From contig NZ_JAAFYS010000001.1 in NCBI RefSeq assembly GCF_012070395.1, forward strand, positions 1,032,001-1,096,000: a stretch of DNA of 64,000 nucleotides, in the 5' to 3' direction. Made by a program: the position numbers and the translations under genes. This document shows positions 39,582 to 48,474 of this stretch, piece after piece. This DNA is from Pseudoroseicyclus tamaricis. Lineage in GTDB: Bacteria; Pseudomonadota; Alphaproteobacteria; Rhodobacterales; Rhodobacteraceae. The notes under the pieces are model-generated. The model had not been told where the DNA came from, searched no databases, and saw only the letters and a list, made by a program, of their open reading frames with translations. Numbering within the stretch: position 1 is the stretch's first letter; the number at the start of each line of letters is the position of its first letter.

Positions 39582-39971
39582 ATGGCAATGACGTTCCTCT
39601 CCCGCTTCCAGCCGCAGCTTCTGTCGGTGTTTCGCATCATGGCGGCGCTGCTGCTGCTGCAGCACGGCAGCTCCAAGCTGTTCGACTTTCCGCCGGCCGG
39701 CATGACGCCGCCGATCACCAGCATCTACGGCATCGCCGGCATCCTCGAGCTTGTCGGCGGCCTTCTTCTGGCCATCGGCCTCTTCACGCGGCCGGTCGCC
39801 TTCATCCTCTCCGGCCTGATGGCGGCGGCCTACTTCATCGCCCACGCGCCGCAGGGCTTCTACCCGCTGCTCAACGGGGGCGAGCTGGCGGCGCTCTACT
39901 GCTTCGCCTTCCTCTACCTCGCCGCCGCGGGCCCCGGCCCCTGGTCGGCCGACGCCGCCCGCAAGGGCTGA
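39582..39971 (+). CDS. DoxX-family membrane protein
   Basis: The product has 129 residues and four hydrophobic helices, with the DoxX signature RIMAALLLLQHGSSKLF at 18-34 and GILELVGGLLLAIGLFTRP. DoxX proteins are linked to redox-active membrane systems and often sit in aromatic or thiol catabolism clusters, role unknown here. The ATG at 39582 has AAGGG 5 bases upstream. It lies between galB and the dioxygenase gene in the same direction. Confidence 0.85.
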   Translation: MAMTFLSRFQPQLLSVFRIMAALLLLQHGSSKLFDFPPAGMTPPITSIYGIAGILELVGGLLLAIGLFTRPVAFILSGLMAAAYFIAHAPQGFYPLLNGGELAALYCFAFLYLAAAGPGPWSADAARKG

Positions 39972-40099
39972 GGCGAGGCGCTCCGGCCGGGTCGGGAGGG
40001 GACCGCGCCGGGGCGAGACGACAGGCCGGCACGCCCGGCCTATAAGGAACAGGGCCGCACGGCAAAGTCGTGCGGTCCACCCCAAACGGGAGGACAGAC

Positions 40100-41068
40100 A
40101 TGAGCCAGCCGACGAACCCCAATTTCGACCTCGCCCATCTGGGCCATGTCGAGGTCTTCACCGACCAGTTCGACAAGAGCCTCGACTTCTTCACCCGCGT
40201 CTACGGGCTGAAGCTCTCAGGGCAGGACGAGACCTCCGCCTATCTCAGGGCTTGGGAGGATTACGAATTCCACTCGATGAAGCTGACGAAGGCGGACCGG
40301 ACGGGGGTGGGCCACATCGCCTACCGCGTCAGCTCCCCCGAGGCGCTGGAACGGCGCGTCGCGGCCATCGAGGCGAGCGAGTACAAGGTGCTGGGTTGGG
40401 TGGAAGGTGACCTCGGCCACGGCCGGGCCTTCCGGTTCGAAGACCCGTTCGGGCATGTCTTCGAGCTCTACTGGGACACGGTGAAATACGAGGCGCCGCC
40501 GGAGGATGCCTCGGCGCTGAAGAACCTCTCCTCCCGCTACCCCGGCGCGGGCGTGGCGCCGCGGCGGATCGACCACGTCAACGTGCTGGGCGAGGACGTC
40601 GCGGCGTTCCGCGATTTCGTCGGCACCTGCCTCGGCCACCGGGTGACCGAGTACATCCAACTCGACAATGGCCGCATGGGCGGCTGCTGGTTCACCTGCA
40701 ACAACAAGAGCTACGACCTGGTCTGCTCCGAAGAGCGCGGCGGCGGCGAGGGCCGGCTGCACCATGTCACCTACGCCACCGACACGCGGGAAGACATCCT
40801 GCGGGCGGCCGATATCTACCTTGAGAACGGAGTGCATATCGAGACGGGTCCGCACAAGCACGCCATCCAGGGCAGCTTCTTCCTCTACGCCTGGGAGCCG
40901 GCGGGCAACCGGATCGAGCTGGCCAATGCCGGAGCGCGGCTGGTGATGCAGCCCGACTGGGAGCCGGTGGTCTGGACGGAGGCGGATCGCAAGAAGGGGC
41001 AGGCCTGGGGGCTGAAGACCATCGAGACGTTCCACACGCATGGGACACCGCCGGTGCAGAAGGACTGA
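40100..41068 (+). CDS. Type I extradiol dioxygenase (VOC superfamily)
   Basis: The 322-residue enzyme has two VOC domains, about 12-125 and 155-285. The active-site Fe(II) ligands of the second domain are His159 (RIDHVNV), His222 (RLHHVTY) and Glu273 (NRIEL). Order, spacing and length agree with catechol 2,3-dioxygenase-type ring-cleaving enzymes. It lies between galB/doxX and galC/galD. The ring-cleaving enzyme expected for those is a type II LigAB/GalA enzyme, which is absent here, so this protein may open the ring of an unusual catechol. ATG 40100 has a GGAGG 8 bases before it. Confidence 0.88.
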   Translation: MSQPTNPNFDLAHLGHVEVFTDQFDKSLDFFTRVYGLKLSGQDETSAYLRAWEDYEFHSMKLTKADRTGVGHIAYRVSSPEALERRVAAIEASEYKVLGWVEGDLGHGRAFRFEDPFGHVFELYWDTVKYEAPPEDASALKNLSSRYPGAGVAPRRIDHVNVLGEDVAAFRDFVGTCLGHRVTEYIQLDNGRMGGCWFTCNNKSYDLVCSEERGGGEGRLHHVTYATDTREDILRAADIYLENGVHIETGPHKHAIQGSFFLYAWEPAGNRIELANAGARLVMQPDWEPVVWTEADRKKGQAWGLKTIETFHTHGTPPVQKD

Positions 41069-41090
41069 AGGCTGGGCTGGGTGGAGAGGC

Positions 41091-41150
41091 TGGGGGGCTG
41101 TCTGCCCCCCAGACCCCCCGAGAGGTATTTGGAAAAGGGCGAAAGCCAGG
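41091..41150 (+). repeat. Extragenic GC-rich repeat within the gal-like cluster
   Basis: GGGGGCTGTCTGCCCCCCAG, a second C-run, GAGAGGTATTTGGAAAAGGG and CGAAAGCC form a variant of the repeat family with the GAAAAGGGCG tail. It fills the gap between the dioxygenase and the aldolase genes. It may reduce read-through. Confidence 0.7.
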
Positions 41151-41160
41151 GGAGGGCGGG

Positions 41161-41835
41161 ATGGCGAATGTTGTGGTGCAGGAGGTTCGGCGCGCCGAGG
41201 CGTCGGTGATCGACGGGCTGGCGCGCGCGGGGGTGGCGACGGTGCATGAGGCGCAGGGGCGGCGGGGGTGCCTTGCCTCGAACATGCGGCCCATTCAGCA
41301 GGGGGCGCAGATCGCGGGTTCTGCGGTGACGATCTCGGCGCCGCCGGGAGACAACTGGATGCTGCATGTCGCAATCGAGCAGCTGCGGGAGGGCGATGTG
41401 CTGGTGCTGGCGCCGACCTCGCCTTGCGACACCGGCTACTTCGGCGACCTGCTCGCGACCTCGGCCATGGCGCGGGGCTGCCGGGGGCTGGTGATCGATG
41501 CGGGCGTGCGGGACACGAAGGATCTGCGGGAGATGGGCTTTCCGGTCTGGTCAACCGCGATCTCGGCGCAGGGCACGGTGAAGGAGACGCTGGGCTCGGT
41601 GAACGTGCCCATCGTCTGTGCCGGGCAGGCCGTGGAGGCGGGCGACGTGATCGTGGCCGATGACGACGGCGTGGTCGTCGTCAAACGGGCCGAGGCCGGG
41701 GAGGTGCTTGCGGCGGCGGAGGCGCGGCTGGCGGCGGAGGAGGAGAAGCGCAGTCGGCTCGCCTCCGGCGAGCTGGGGCTCGACATCTACGACATGCGCG
41801 GGCGGCTGGAGGCGAAGGGGCTGCGCTATGTCTGA
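41161..41835 (+). CDS. galC: 4-carboxy-4-hydroxy-2-oxoadipate aldolase
   Basis: The 224-residue protein is an HMG/CHA aldolase (LigK/GalC/ProA type, RraA fold) that splits 4-carboxy-4-hydroxy-2-oxoadipate into pyruvate and oxaloacetate. The core [20 protein letters not shown] (95-114) leads to GVRD with Arg117 and Asp118, the substrate- and metal-binding pair. The C-terminus [20 protein letters not shown] is characteristic of LigK rather than of RraA inhibitors. It overlaps the galD gene by 8 bases. The ligand set and neighbours make the assignment firm. Confidence 0.88.
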   Translation: MANVVVQEVRRAEASVIDGLARAGVATVHEAQGRRGCLASNMRPIQQGAQIAGSAVTISAPPGDNWMLHVAIEQLREGDVLVLAPTSPCDTGYFGDLLATSAMARGCRGLVIDAGVRDTKDLREMGFPVWSTAISAQGTVKETLGSVNVPIVCAGQAVEAGDVIVADDDGVVVVKRAEAGEVLAAAEARLAAEEEKRSRLASGELGLDIYDMRGRLEAKGLRYV

Positions 41836-42895
41836 CCCGGCCGAGGACGGCATCCCCTGCCTCTGGATGCGGGGGGGCACCTCGAAGGGGGCGTATTTCC
41901 TCGCCAGCGACCTGCCGGAAGAGCCGGCGGCGCGGGACCATCTGCTCTTGCGCATCATGGGCTCCCCCGACGCGCGCCAGATCGACGGGATCGGCGGGGC
42001 GGACCCGCTGACTAGCAAGGTAGCGGTGCTCTCGCCGCCGAGCCGGAAGGATGCCGACGTCGACTACCTCTTCCTGCAGGTCTACGTCGACCGGCCGCTG
42101 GTGAGCGATGCGCAGGGCTGCGGCAACATCCTCGCCGGCGTCGGGCCGGCCGCCATCGAGCGGGGGCTGGTGGCGGCGGCGGAGGGCGAGACGCTCGTGC
42201 GCATCCACATGGTCAATACCGGAGAGGTGGCCGAAGCGCGGATAGCGACGCCGGGCGGGCGGGTGAGCTATGCCGGCGCGGCCTCCATCGACGGGGTGCC
42301 GGGGCGCCATGCCGCCGTGCCGCTCATGTTCCAGAACCTCGCCGGCTCGATGTGCGGCGCCATGCTGCCGACGGGCCACGTGGTGGACGAGATCGAGGGC
42401 GTGGCGGCAACGCTGATCGACATGGGGATGCCGATCGTCGTCATGCGTGCCGATGCGCTGGGCGTGACGGGCAGCGAGAGCCGGGAGGCGCTGGAGGGCA
42501 ATGGCGCGCTGAAGGAGAAGGTGGAGGCCATCCGCCTCAAGGCCGGGCCGATGATGGGGTTGGGCGACGTGGCGGAGAAGAGCGTGCCGAAGATGTTCCT
42601 CGTCTCGCCGCCGCAGGCGGGCGGCACGCTCAGCACCCGCAGCTTCATCCCGCACCGGGTTCATGCGACGGTCGGCGTGTTCGCCGCCGTCTCCGCCGCC
42701 GTGGCGGCGACGCTGGAGGGCTCGCCCGCCGCCGAGGTCGCGGTGCTGCCCGAGGGCGAGACCTTCGTGGTGGAGCATCCGACCGGCGCCGCCGAGGTGG
42801 TGATCGAGCGGGACGGCGACGGCGCTGTCACCCGCGCCGGTACGCTGCGGACGGCGCGCAAGCTCTTCGACGGGCGGGTCTTCCCGCGAGCCTGA
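41828..42895 (+). CDS. galD: 4-oxalomesaconate tautomerase, PrpF family
   Basis: This 355-residue PrpF/DapF-fold protein matches GalD, which converts 4-oxalomesaconate keto and enol forms in gallate breakdown. The N-terminus [14 protein letters not shown], the Cys motif [12 protein letters not shown] and [14 protein letters not shown], with two cysteines of the epimerase-like active site, are visible. It overlaps the aldolase gene by 8 bases. With galB and galC it completes a lower pathway to pyruvate and oxaloacetate. AcnD-associated PrpF is an alternative but lacks this context. Confidence 0.85.
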   Translation: MSDPAEDGIPCLWMRGGTSKGAYFLASDLPEEPAARDHLLLRIMGSPDARQIDGIGGADPLTSKVAVLSPPSRKDADVDYLFLQVYVDRPLVSDAQGCGNILAGVGPAAIERGLVAAAEGETLVRIHMVNTGEVAEARIATPGGRVSYAGAASIDGVPGRHAAVPLMFQNLAGSMCGAMLPTGHVVDEIEGVAATLIDMGMPIVVMRADALGVTGSESREALEGNGALKEKVEAIRLKAGPMMGLGDVAEKSVPKMFLVSPPQAGGTLSTRSFIPHRVHATVGVFAAVSAAVAATLEGSPAAEVAVLPEGETFVVEHPTGAAEVVIERDGDGAVTRAGTLRTARKLFDGRVFPRA

Positions 42896-42907
42896 GGCCG
42901 CGGGCCG

Positions 42908-43285
42908 TCAGTCGCCCAGCATCTCGCCGAGGCGGGAGATCAGCCGCGCCGGCGTCATCGGCTTGGAGAGCAGCGGGCGGTTCTGATAGCCCTCGTCGAG
43001 CTGGCTGCGGGTGTAGCTGCTCAGGAAGGTGAAGGGCACGCCACGATGCTCCAGCGCGTCGGCGATGGGGTAGGAGGTCTCGCCCCGCAGGTTCACGTCC
43101 AGCACCGCGGCGACGGGGGAGCGCGGCTCCAGCAGCGAGAGCGCGTCGGCGACGCAATGCGCCGGGCCGATCACCTCGTAGCCGGCGGCCTCCAGCTCCT
43201 CGACGATGTCGATGGCCACCAGCCATTCGTCCTCGACGACGAGGATTGTGGGCTTCGCCAAATCAGTGCTTTCGGTGTGATCCAT
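42908..43285 (-). CDS. Single-domain response regulator
   Basis: The 125-residue product is a CheY-like receiver with acidic residues in VVEDEW (about 17-21), phospho-acceptor Asp63 in AAVLDVNLRG, Ser/Thr near FLSSYTR, and Lys in LLSKPMTP. Receivers with the VLDVNLRGE motif are the kind often paired with HWE/HisKA_2 histidine kinases in alphaproteobacteria. No kinase is next to it. It converges on galD and ends 12 bases from it. Confidence 0.85.
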   Translation of the reverse strand: MDHTESTDLAKPTILVVEDEWLVAIDIVEELEAAGYEVIGPAHCVADALSLLEPRSPVAAVLDVNLRGETSYPIADALEHRGVPFTFLSSYTRSQLDEGYQNRPLLSKPMTPARLISRLGEMLGD

Positions 43286-43984
43286 GGCTTCATCCCGGTC
43301 GGCTTCACCGGAGGGAAGCACGTGTTCATGATCAGCCCGTCTGGCGCGAAAGGGACATCCGCCGTGCCGCCGGGCTACGAGGCCATCTGCCTCCCGATCA
43401 GAACAAGTCCGGGAGCCTTTCGTTCCAGCGGATCGACTGGGGGGCCTCCTTTTTCGCGCCGGGTGAGCCGGGCCGGGAGCAGGGCGCGTCAGTGGCGACC
43501 GGCGCGGCGGGCGGCGAGCACCGTCAGCCATGGGCCGAGCAGCGCGAAGATGATCGTTGTCGCGACGGCGATGGAGAGCGCCGTCGCCTCGTGCTCGGGG
43601 AAGCTCCCGCCCACCACCAGCGCCATGCCGGTGGCGATGCTGGCCTCCGGCAGGAGGGCGGGGCCGAACCAGCGGGCGGTGCGCGGCGCCGGGCGGGCGG
43701 CATCGGTCGTCCGCTGGTGATGGCGATCTGGCGGGTGGAGGCCTTCGCCACCGTGGCGGGAGCTGGGCGATCACCGGCGAGGCGGAGCATTCGGACGCCG
43801 GCTGCGACTGGTGCTCGACCGGCTGGGGCGGGACGTGGCAGCGCTGGCTCTGATCGCGCGGCTCGCTCAGCTGGCTGACGCTGCTGCCGCCGCTCGGCGT
43901 GGTGCTGGGGGGCAGGGCCGCTGGGGCGGGGCGGACGCCGGGGATTCTCGCCGACCGCTGCCCGCCCCTCGTGGAGCCCAGCCC
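43286..43984. other. 700-base region without an intact gene
   Basis: The right part (43489-43690, minus) is the remnant of an antiporter gene. The parts 43286-43488 and 43691-43984 contain only GC-rich open frames without recognisable protein features. The region lies between a response regulator and an SDR gene, both on the minus strand. It looks like the scar of lost genes. Confidence 0.5.
43489..43690 (-). pseudogene. C-terminal relic of a cation:proton antiporter
   Basis: A minus-strand frame ending in TGA at 43489-43491 reads RTARWFGPALLPEASIATG, then MALVVGGSFPEHEATALSIA, then VATTIIFALLGPWLTVLAAR and RAGRH. This is typical for the last two helices of CPA2-type Na+ or K+/H+ antiporters (LLPQAGVALGMALV-like). 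Upstream of Arg-Thr-Ala the frame continues without family features and no start or further helices are present. About 65 codons remain of a protein that is normally 400 or longer. No mobile element is visible at the break. Confidence 0.6.
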
Positions 43985-44986
43985 TCAGCCCCGCCGCCGG
44001 CCCTTCATCGCCCGGGCCAGAAGCCCGGCGGCGAGGCCTGTGGCCGCCAAGGCGCCGAGTCCGAGGAGCGCGTCGCGGTGCTCGCTCGCCCAGATGGCGG
44101 GGGAGGTGCCGGAGGCGCGGTCGCTGAAGCGGCCCCGGGCGCCGACATCGCCGGGCACGCTCTCGTAGAGGTTGTCCGGGCGATCCCGCTCCGCCGCGTC
44201 GGTGAGCTGGCCGGAATAGCCTGTCGCGGCGAGGTAGCGGTCCGCCAGCGCGGGGGCGACCTTGTCTGCCACGATGGCCTTGGCGGCGGAGAAGCCCAGC
44301 CAGTACTCGCGCCGCGGGTGGAAGGCGGCGTGGTGGATGGCGTCGGCGATCACCTCCGGCTCGAAGATGGGCGGCACCGGTTGCGCGCGGTGGCCGGTCT
44401 TGTTGCGCGCCCAGTCGAACTGGGGCGTGTTGACGGCGGGCAGCTGCACCATCGTCACCGTGACGGCGGACTGGTCGTGCAGCAGCTCGGTCCTCAGGCT
44501 CTCCGTGAAGCCGAGGACCGCCGCCTTGGCAGCGCAATAGGCCGATTGCAGCGGGATCGAGCGGTAGGCGAGGGCGGAGCCGATCTGCACGATGGCGCCG
44601 TGGTTGCGCGGGCGCATCCGCTTCAGCGCCGCCAGCGTCCCGTGAACGGTGCCGAGATAGGTCACCTCGGTCACGCGCCGGTACTCCTCCGCCGTCGTCC
44701 GGGCGACGGGCGCGAGGACGGTGACCATGGCGACGTTAATCCAGATGTCGATGGGGCCGAAGGCGGCCTCCAGTTGCTCGGCCGCCCGCTCGGAGGTTTC
44801 CGGGTCAGCCACGTCTCCCGGCAGGACGAGAGCGTCTCCGCCGGCCGCCCGCACCTCCTGCGCCGCGGCCTCCAGCCGGGCTTCGTCGCGGGCGATGAGG
44901 CCCAGCTTCATGCCCGGCCCGGCGAAGCGCCGCACCACTGCCCGGCCGACACCGGCCGAGGCCCCGCTGATCATCACGACTGTCAT
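43985..44986 (-). CDS. Short-chain dehydrogenase with C-terminal membrane helix
   Basis: The 333-residue protein has a classical SDR domain in its first 250 residues: SGASAGVG cofactor motif, NVAM in place of NNAG, IGSALAY serine, and YCAAKAA Tyr-Lys. The last 80 residues end in a hydrophobic segment (ALLGLGALAATGLAAGLLARAM) and a basic tail, so the protein is probably membrane bound. This SDR7-like type is common next to stress or envelope genes, substrate unknown. Two strong GC hairpins lie upstream of its start. Confidence 0.85.
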   Translation of the reverse strand: MTVVMISGASAGVGRAVVRRFAGPGMKLGLIARDEARLEAAAQEVRAAGGDALVLPGDVADPETSERAAEQLEAAFGPIDIWINVAMVTVLAPVARTTAEEYRRVTEVTYLGTVHGTLAALKRMRPRNHGAIVQIGSALAYRSIPLQSAYCAAKAAVLGFTESLRTELLHDQSAVTVTMVQLPAVNTPQFDWARNKTGHRAQPVPPIFEPEVIADAIHHAAFHPRREYWLGFSAAKAIVADKVAPALADRYLAATGYSGQLTDAAERDRPDNLYESVPGDVGARGRFSDRASGTSPAIWASEHRDALLGLGALAATGLAAGLLARAMKGRRRG

Positions 44987-45026
44987 GGATCGCCCTTTCG
45001 CTATCGCGGGAACAAGGCGGCATGCG

Positions 45027-45079
45027 CGGCGGAGGTTCCCTCCGCCGGGTGGCCCGGGCCGGATGCCCCGGCCCGGGCC
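45027..45079. repeat. Two adjacent GC hairpins between divergent genes
   Basis: GGCGGAGG/CCTCCGCC (about 45028-45046) and GGCCCGGGCCGG-ATGCC-CCGGCCCGGGCC (45051-45079, 12-bp perfect stem) lie in the 234-base gap between the SDR start and the flavoprotein start. The second has a near-complete palindrome of C and G. They could be an extragenic repeat or leader structures of the SDR mRNA. Confidence 0.5.
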
Positions 45080-45220
45080 TGCGGGTCGGGTTCAAGCCCC
45101 ACCCGGGGACGCCTGTGCCTGGAGCCCGGGTCGGGCTTCGACGCCTGCTGCGAGGCCAGGTTGCTGGCCGTAAGCGCAAGAGCCGTGCGCGCCATTTTCT
45201 TGCCCGTCAGCGTGTCGTAG

Positions 45221-46399
45221 ATGACCGCCATGACTTACGATGTGATTGTGCTTGGCGCCGGAGCTGCCGGCCTGATGGCAGCCGCGACAGCGGGGCAGGG
45301 CGGTGCCCGGGTGCTTCTGCTCGATCACGCCGACAAGGCAGGCAAGAAGATCCTGATCTCCGGCGGCGGCCGCTGCAACTTCACCAATATGGGGGTCGAG
45401 GCGGACTGCTTCCTCTCCGAGAACCCGCATTTCGCGAAATCCGCGCTCGCCCGGTATACGCAGTGGGATTTCCTCGCGCTGATCGACCGCTACGGGATCG
45501 CCTGGCATGAGAAGACGCTGGGCCAGCTCTTCTGCGATGGCTCCGCGCGGCAGGTCGTGGCGATGCTTCTTGAGGAATGCGCCCGGGGCCGCGTCGAGAT
45601 CCGCCTGTCGACCGAGATCGGTGAGATCGGCCATGGCGACGGGCTGTTCCGCGTGGCAGGAGCGTCGGCCCGGCAGCTGGTTATCGCCACCGGCGGCCCC
45701 TCGATCCCCAAGATGGGGGCCACCGGGGTCGCCTACCGGATCGCCGAGCGCTTCGGCCTGCCTGTCGTTCCGCCAAGGCCAGCCCTCGTCCCCATGACTC
45801 TGGGGCCGGACGCGCAGGCGTTCCGGGAGATTTCCGGCGTGTCGGCCCCGGTGACGGCCAAGACCGGCGGGGCCGCCTTCTCCGAGGCCGCGCTCTTCAC
45901 GCACCGTGGGCTGTCGGGGCCGGCCATCCTTCAGGCGTCGTCCTACTGGGTGCCGGGGGAGCCGCTCGTGCTGACCATGCTCGAGAAGGCCGAGGAGATC
46001 CTGCGCGACGCGCGGAAGCGATCGCCTCGCAGCCGGCTGCGCTCCGTGCTGAGCGAGCATCTTCCGAACCGACTGGCGGAGGTTCTGGCCGCGCGCATCG
46101 GGCTGGAGACGGAGATGGGAAACGCGTCCGATCAGGACATCGGGCGCGTCGCCGCAGAGCTGCAGCACCTGACGTTCCATCCGACGGGCACCGAAGGCTA
46201 TGCCAAGGCCGAGGTCACGGCGGGCGGCATTTCAACCGACGCGCTCTCGTCGCGCACGATGGAGGCTAAGACGGTTCCTGGGCTCTACACCATCGGCGAG
46301 GCGGTCGATGTCACGGGCTGGCTCGGAGGATATAATTTCCAGTGGGCCTGGTCTTCCGGATGGGCCGCCGGACAAGCGGTGTCCGAACATCTGCGATGA
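45221..46399 (+). CDS. HI0933-type NAD(P)/FAD-dependent oxidoreductase
   Basis: The 392-residue flavoprotein belongs to the HI0933/YhiN/BaiN-like family. The dinucleotide motif VIVLGAGAAGLMAA opens the protein, GKKILISGGGRCNFTN (about 42-57) is the family signature, and the C-terminus has GEAVDVTGWLGGYNFQWAWSSG. Some members reduce steroid or bile-acid intermediates, most are uncharacterised. The start is ATG 45221 or ATG 45230; neither has a strong RBS. Its third-position GC looks slightly lower than its neighbours by eye. A perfect hairpin follows at 46420. Confidence 0.9.
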   Translation: MTAMTYDVIVLGAGAAGLMAAATAGQGGARVLLLDHADKAGKKILISGGGRCNFTNMGVEADCFLSENPHFAKSALARYTQWDFLALIDRYGIAWHEKTLGQLFCDGSARQVVAMLLEECARGRVEIRLSTEIGEIGHGDGLFRVAGASARQLVIATGGPSIPKMGATGVAYRIAERFGLPVVPPRPALVPMTLGPDAQAFREISGVSAPVTAKTGGAAFSEAALFTHRGLSGPAILQASSYWVPGEPLVLTMLEKAEEILRDARKRSPRSRLRSVLSEHLPNRLAEVLAARIGLETEMGNASDQDIGRVAAELQHLTFHPTGTEGYAKAEVTAGGISTDALSSRTMEAKTVPGLYTIGEAVDVTGWLGGYNFQWAWSSGWAAGQAVSEHLR

Positions 46400-46419
46400 C
46401 GTCCCTGGCGATGCGATAT

Positions 46420-46463
46420 CCCTACCGGGTCTTGGAGGGCGCGGTGCACCAGACCCGGTAGGG
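46420..46463. terminator. Long perfect hairpin between convergent genes
   Basis: CCCTACCGGGTCT and AGACCCGGTAGGG form a 13-bp perfect stem around an 18-base loop. It lies 21 bases beyond the flavoprotein stop and 10 bases from the stop of the small gene on the other strand. A bidirectional terminator is the simplest reading. Confidence 0.7.
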
Positions 46464-46472
46464 GGCCCTGGG

Positions 46473-46706
46473 TCAGTCCGCCGGCGCCTTCGTCTCCCGC
46501 ACGGTCGGGACGAGCTGGTCGCCCCAGGCGCCGGTGCCGCTGTGATGGCGGCTGACGCGGATCAACTCGACGGAGACACCGGCGCCGACCGCCCGCTGCA
46601 CCGCCTCGTTGAGGCGATGGGCGGCGTCGGCGACGCGGTGGATGGCGCGGGTCTGCTCGTCGGTCTCCGGGCGGTCGACCCGGTGGAACTCCTCGGTCAT
46701 GGTCAT
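46473..46706 (-). CDS. Small hypothetical protein downstream of aceA
   Basis: The 77-residue frame (ATG 46706; GTG 46715 overlapping the aceA stop as GTGA is the alternative) encodes a soluble protein: MTMTEEFHRVDRPETDEQT, then a helix RAIHRVADAAHRLNEAVQRA and a C-terminal half VSVELIRVSRHHSGTGAWG. No family is recognised. The tight coupling to isocitrate lyase and orderly composition argue that it is real. Confidence 0.6.
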   Translation of the reverse strand: MTMTEEFHRVDRPETDEQTRAIHRVADAAHRLNEAVQRAVGAGVSVELIRVSRHHSGTGAWGDQLVPTVRETKAPAD

Positions 46707-46711
46707 CGCAT

Positions 46712-48325
46712 TCACTCCGCTGCGAACTGGTTCATGGTGTTGGCGGCGCCGCCGGCCTTCAGCGCCCTCGCGCCGCCGACCATCTCCTTGAAGCTGTCGC
46801 CGAGATCGGAGCCGACCTCGTGCTGGTGCTTCACCGCCGAGACGCCGCGGCGGATCTCCTCCCGCTGCACGGTGGCGACGTAGGCGAGCATCTTGTCCTC
46901 GCCGAAATAGCCGCGGGAGAGCTCGTCCACCGACTTCGCCGTCAGGTGGAAGGTGGGCAGCGTGATTAGGTTGTGGAACACGCCGGCCCGTGCCGCGATG
47001 TCGGTCTGGAAGGCGCGCAGGCGCGCGTCCGCCTCGCGGCCGAGCTCCGTCTCGTCGTAGTCGGCCTTCATCAGCGCGCCGCCCTCGGGGTAGTCGCCCT
47101 CCTCGATGCGCCCCTCGGCCAGCCATTGCTCGCGCACCTGCCGGCGCAGGTTCAGCGTCCAGTTGAAGCTTGGGGAGTTGTTGTAGGCGAGCTTGGCGCC
47201 GGGCGCCGCGGCACGGATCTCCTCCACCATACTCGCGATCTCGTCCACGTTCGGCGTGTCCGTCTCGATCCAGAGGAGGTCGGCGCCGCCCTGGTTCAGC
47301 GAGGCGATACAATCCTCGATCACCCTCGCGCGGCCCGAGCCCTCCTGAAACCGGAAGAGCCCGTTCGGCAGGCGCTCGGGCCGGCGGAGCGCGCCGTCGT
47401 GCCAGAGCGCCATCTCGCCCTCGGCCAGCGGAGCCGCATCCGTCACCGGCTCCGTCTTCAGCCACTTGTTGTAATCGGCGGCGAGGTCTCCCGGCGCGGC
47501 GCTCACCGGCACCTTCTGCGTCAGCCCGGCGCCGAGGCTGTCGGTGCGGGCGACGATGACGCCGTCCTCCACCCCCAGCTCCTCAAAGGCGAGGCGGCAG
47601 GCGCGCAGCTTCTCGATGAAGTCCTCCCGCGGGACCGTCACCTTGCCGTCCTGGTGGCCGCATTGCTTGGCATCGGAGACCTGGTTCTCGATCTGCAGGC
47701 AGCAAGCCCCGGCGCGGATCAGCTCTTTCGCGAGCAGGTAGGTGGCGTGCTCGTTGCCGAAGCCCGCGTCGATATCGGCGATGATCGGCACGACGTGGCT
47801 CTCGAAGCCGTCGATGGCGGCGATGGCCTCCTGCTCGGCGGCCTCGTCTCCCGCCTCGCGGGCGGCGGTGAGGACCTTGAAGAGGTCGTTCAGCGCCACC
47901 TCGTCGGCCTGCCGGAGGGAGACGTAGATCTCCTCGATCAGGTCGGCGACGGCGGTCTTCTCGTGCATCGACTGGTCGGGCAGGTGGCCGAAGCGGTTGC
48001 GCAGGCCGGCGACCATCCAGCCGGAGAGGTAGACATAGGTGCCCTGCGCCGTGCCCCGCATCCGCTTGACGGACTTGACCATCTGCTGCGCGTGAAAGCC
48101 CGACCAGCAGCCGAGGGACTGGGTAAACCGGCTCGTGTCCGCGTCATAAGCCGCCATGTCGGCGCGCATGACCGTCGCCATCTCCCGGGCGATGTCGAGA
48201 TGGGTGGTATAGGTGCTCTGCACCTGCAGCTGGGCGATGGCCTCCACCGAGACGCCGCCGGGCGTCTGGCCGCTCGGGTACCGGGCCATGAGGCTCTCGC
48301 GGAGCCGGGTGTAGGGAATGCGCAT
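46712..48325 (-). CDS. aceA: Isocitrate lyase
   Basis: The 537-residue enzyme splits isocitrate to glyoxylate and succinate in the glyoxylate bypass. The active-site loop KQCGH lies at 220-224 and reads KQCGHQDGK, typical for the long alphaproteobacterial/ICL2-like type. Other conserved segments are ADIDAGFGN and YNNSPSFNWT. Length is about 100 residues more than the E. coli enzyme, as expected for this group. It is divergent from a RamB-like regulator at 48475. Growth on C2 or fatty-acid sources is implied. Malate synthase is not in the window. Confidence 0.95.
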   Translation of the reverse strand: MRIPYTRLRESLMARYPSGQTPGGVSVEAIAQLQVQSTYTTHLDIAREMATVMRADMAAYDADTSRFTQSLGCWSGFHAQQMVKSVKRMRGTAQGTYVYLSGWMVAGLRNRFGHLPDQSMHEKTAVADLIEEIYVSLRQADEVALNDLFKVLTAAREAGDEAAEQEAIAAIDGFESHVVPIIADIDAGFGNEHATYLLAKELIRAGACCLQIENQVSDAKQCGHQDGKVTVPREDFIEKLRACRLAFEELGVEDGVIVARTDSLGAGLTQKVPVSAAPGDLAADYNKWLKTEPVTDAAPLAEGEMALWHDGALRRPERLPNGLFRFQEGSGRARVIEDCIASLNQGGADLLWIETDTPNVDEIASMVEEIRAAAPGAKLAYNNSPSFNWTLNLRRQVREQWLAEGRIEEGDYPEGGALMKADYDETELGREADARLRAFQTDIAARAGVFHNLITLPTFHLTAKSVDELSRGYFGEDKMLAYVATVQREEIRRGVSAVKHQHEVGSDLGDSFKEMVGGARALKAGGAANTMNQFAAE

Positions 48326-48474
48326 GTCTCTCCTCCATCCTGTCTGGATCCGCTGGTGACAGCGGCCGATGTAATGCTAGTAAAGTCGTGGGAGGGGCGG
48401 AACATGCCCATTGAAACAAAGGGTTGTTCTGTCAGTCATGTAACGAAACGGCCGGTCAGGATGTAAGGATTGTC

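Noticed and set aside
43691-43984. Extension of the antiporter relic or a further gene
   Set aside because: All frames lack family features, start signals or membrane helices in a credible order.
45080-45115. GGGTTCAAGCCCC resembling a tRNA T-arm
   Set aside because: The stem does not pair over five bases and no acceptor, D-arm or anticodon arm with suitable spacing surrounds it.
45001-45231. 76-codon minus-strand frame beginning MAVIYDTLTGKK
   Set aside because: It starts inside the flavoprotein start region, has no ribosome site, and runs through two GC hairpins into low-complexity residues. A short real peptide cannot be excluded, but support is too weak.
48326-48474. RamB/PrpR-type operator between aceA and its regulator
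   Set aside because: No convincing inverted or direct repeat could be picked out by eye in the 149 bases.
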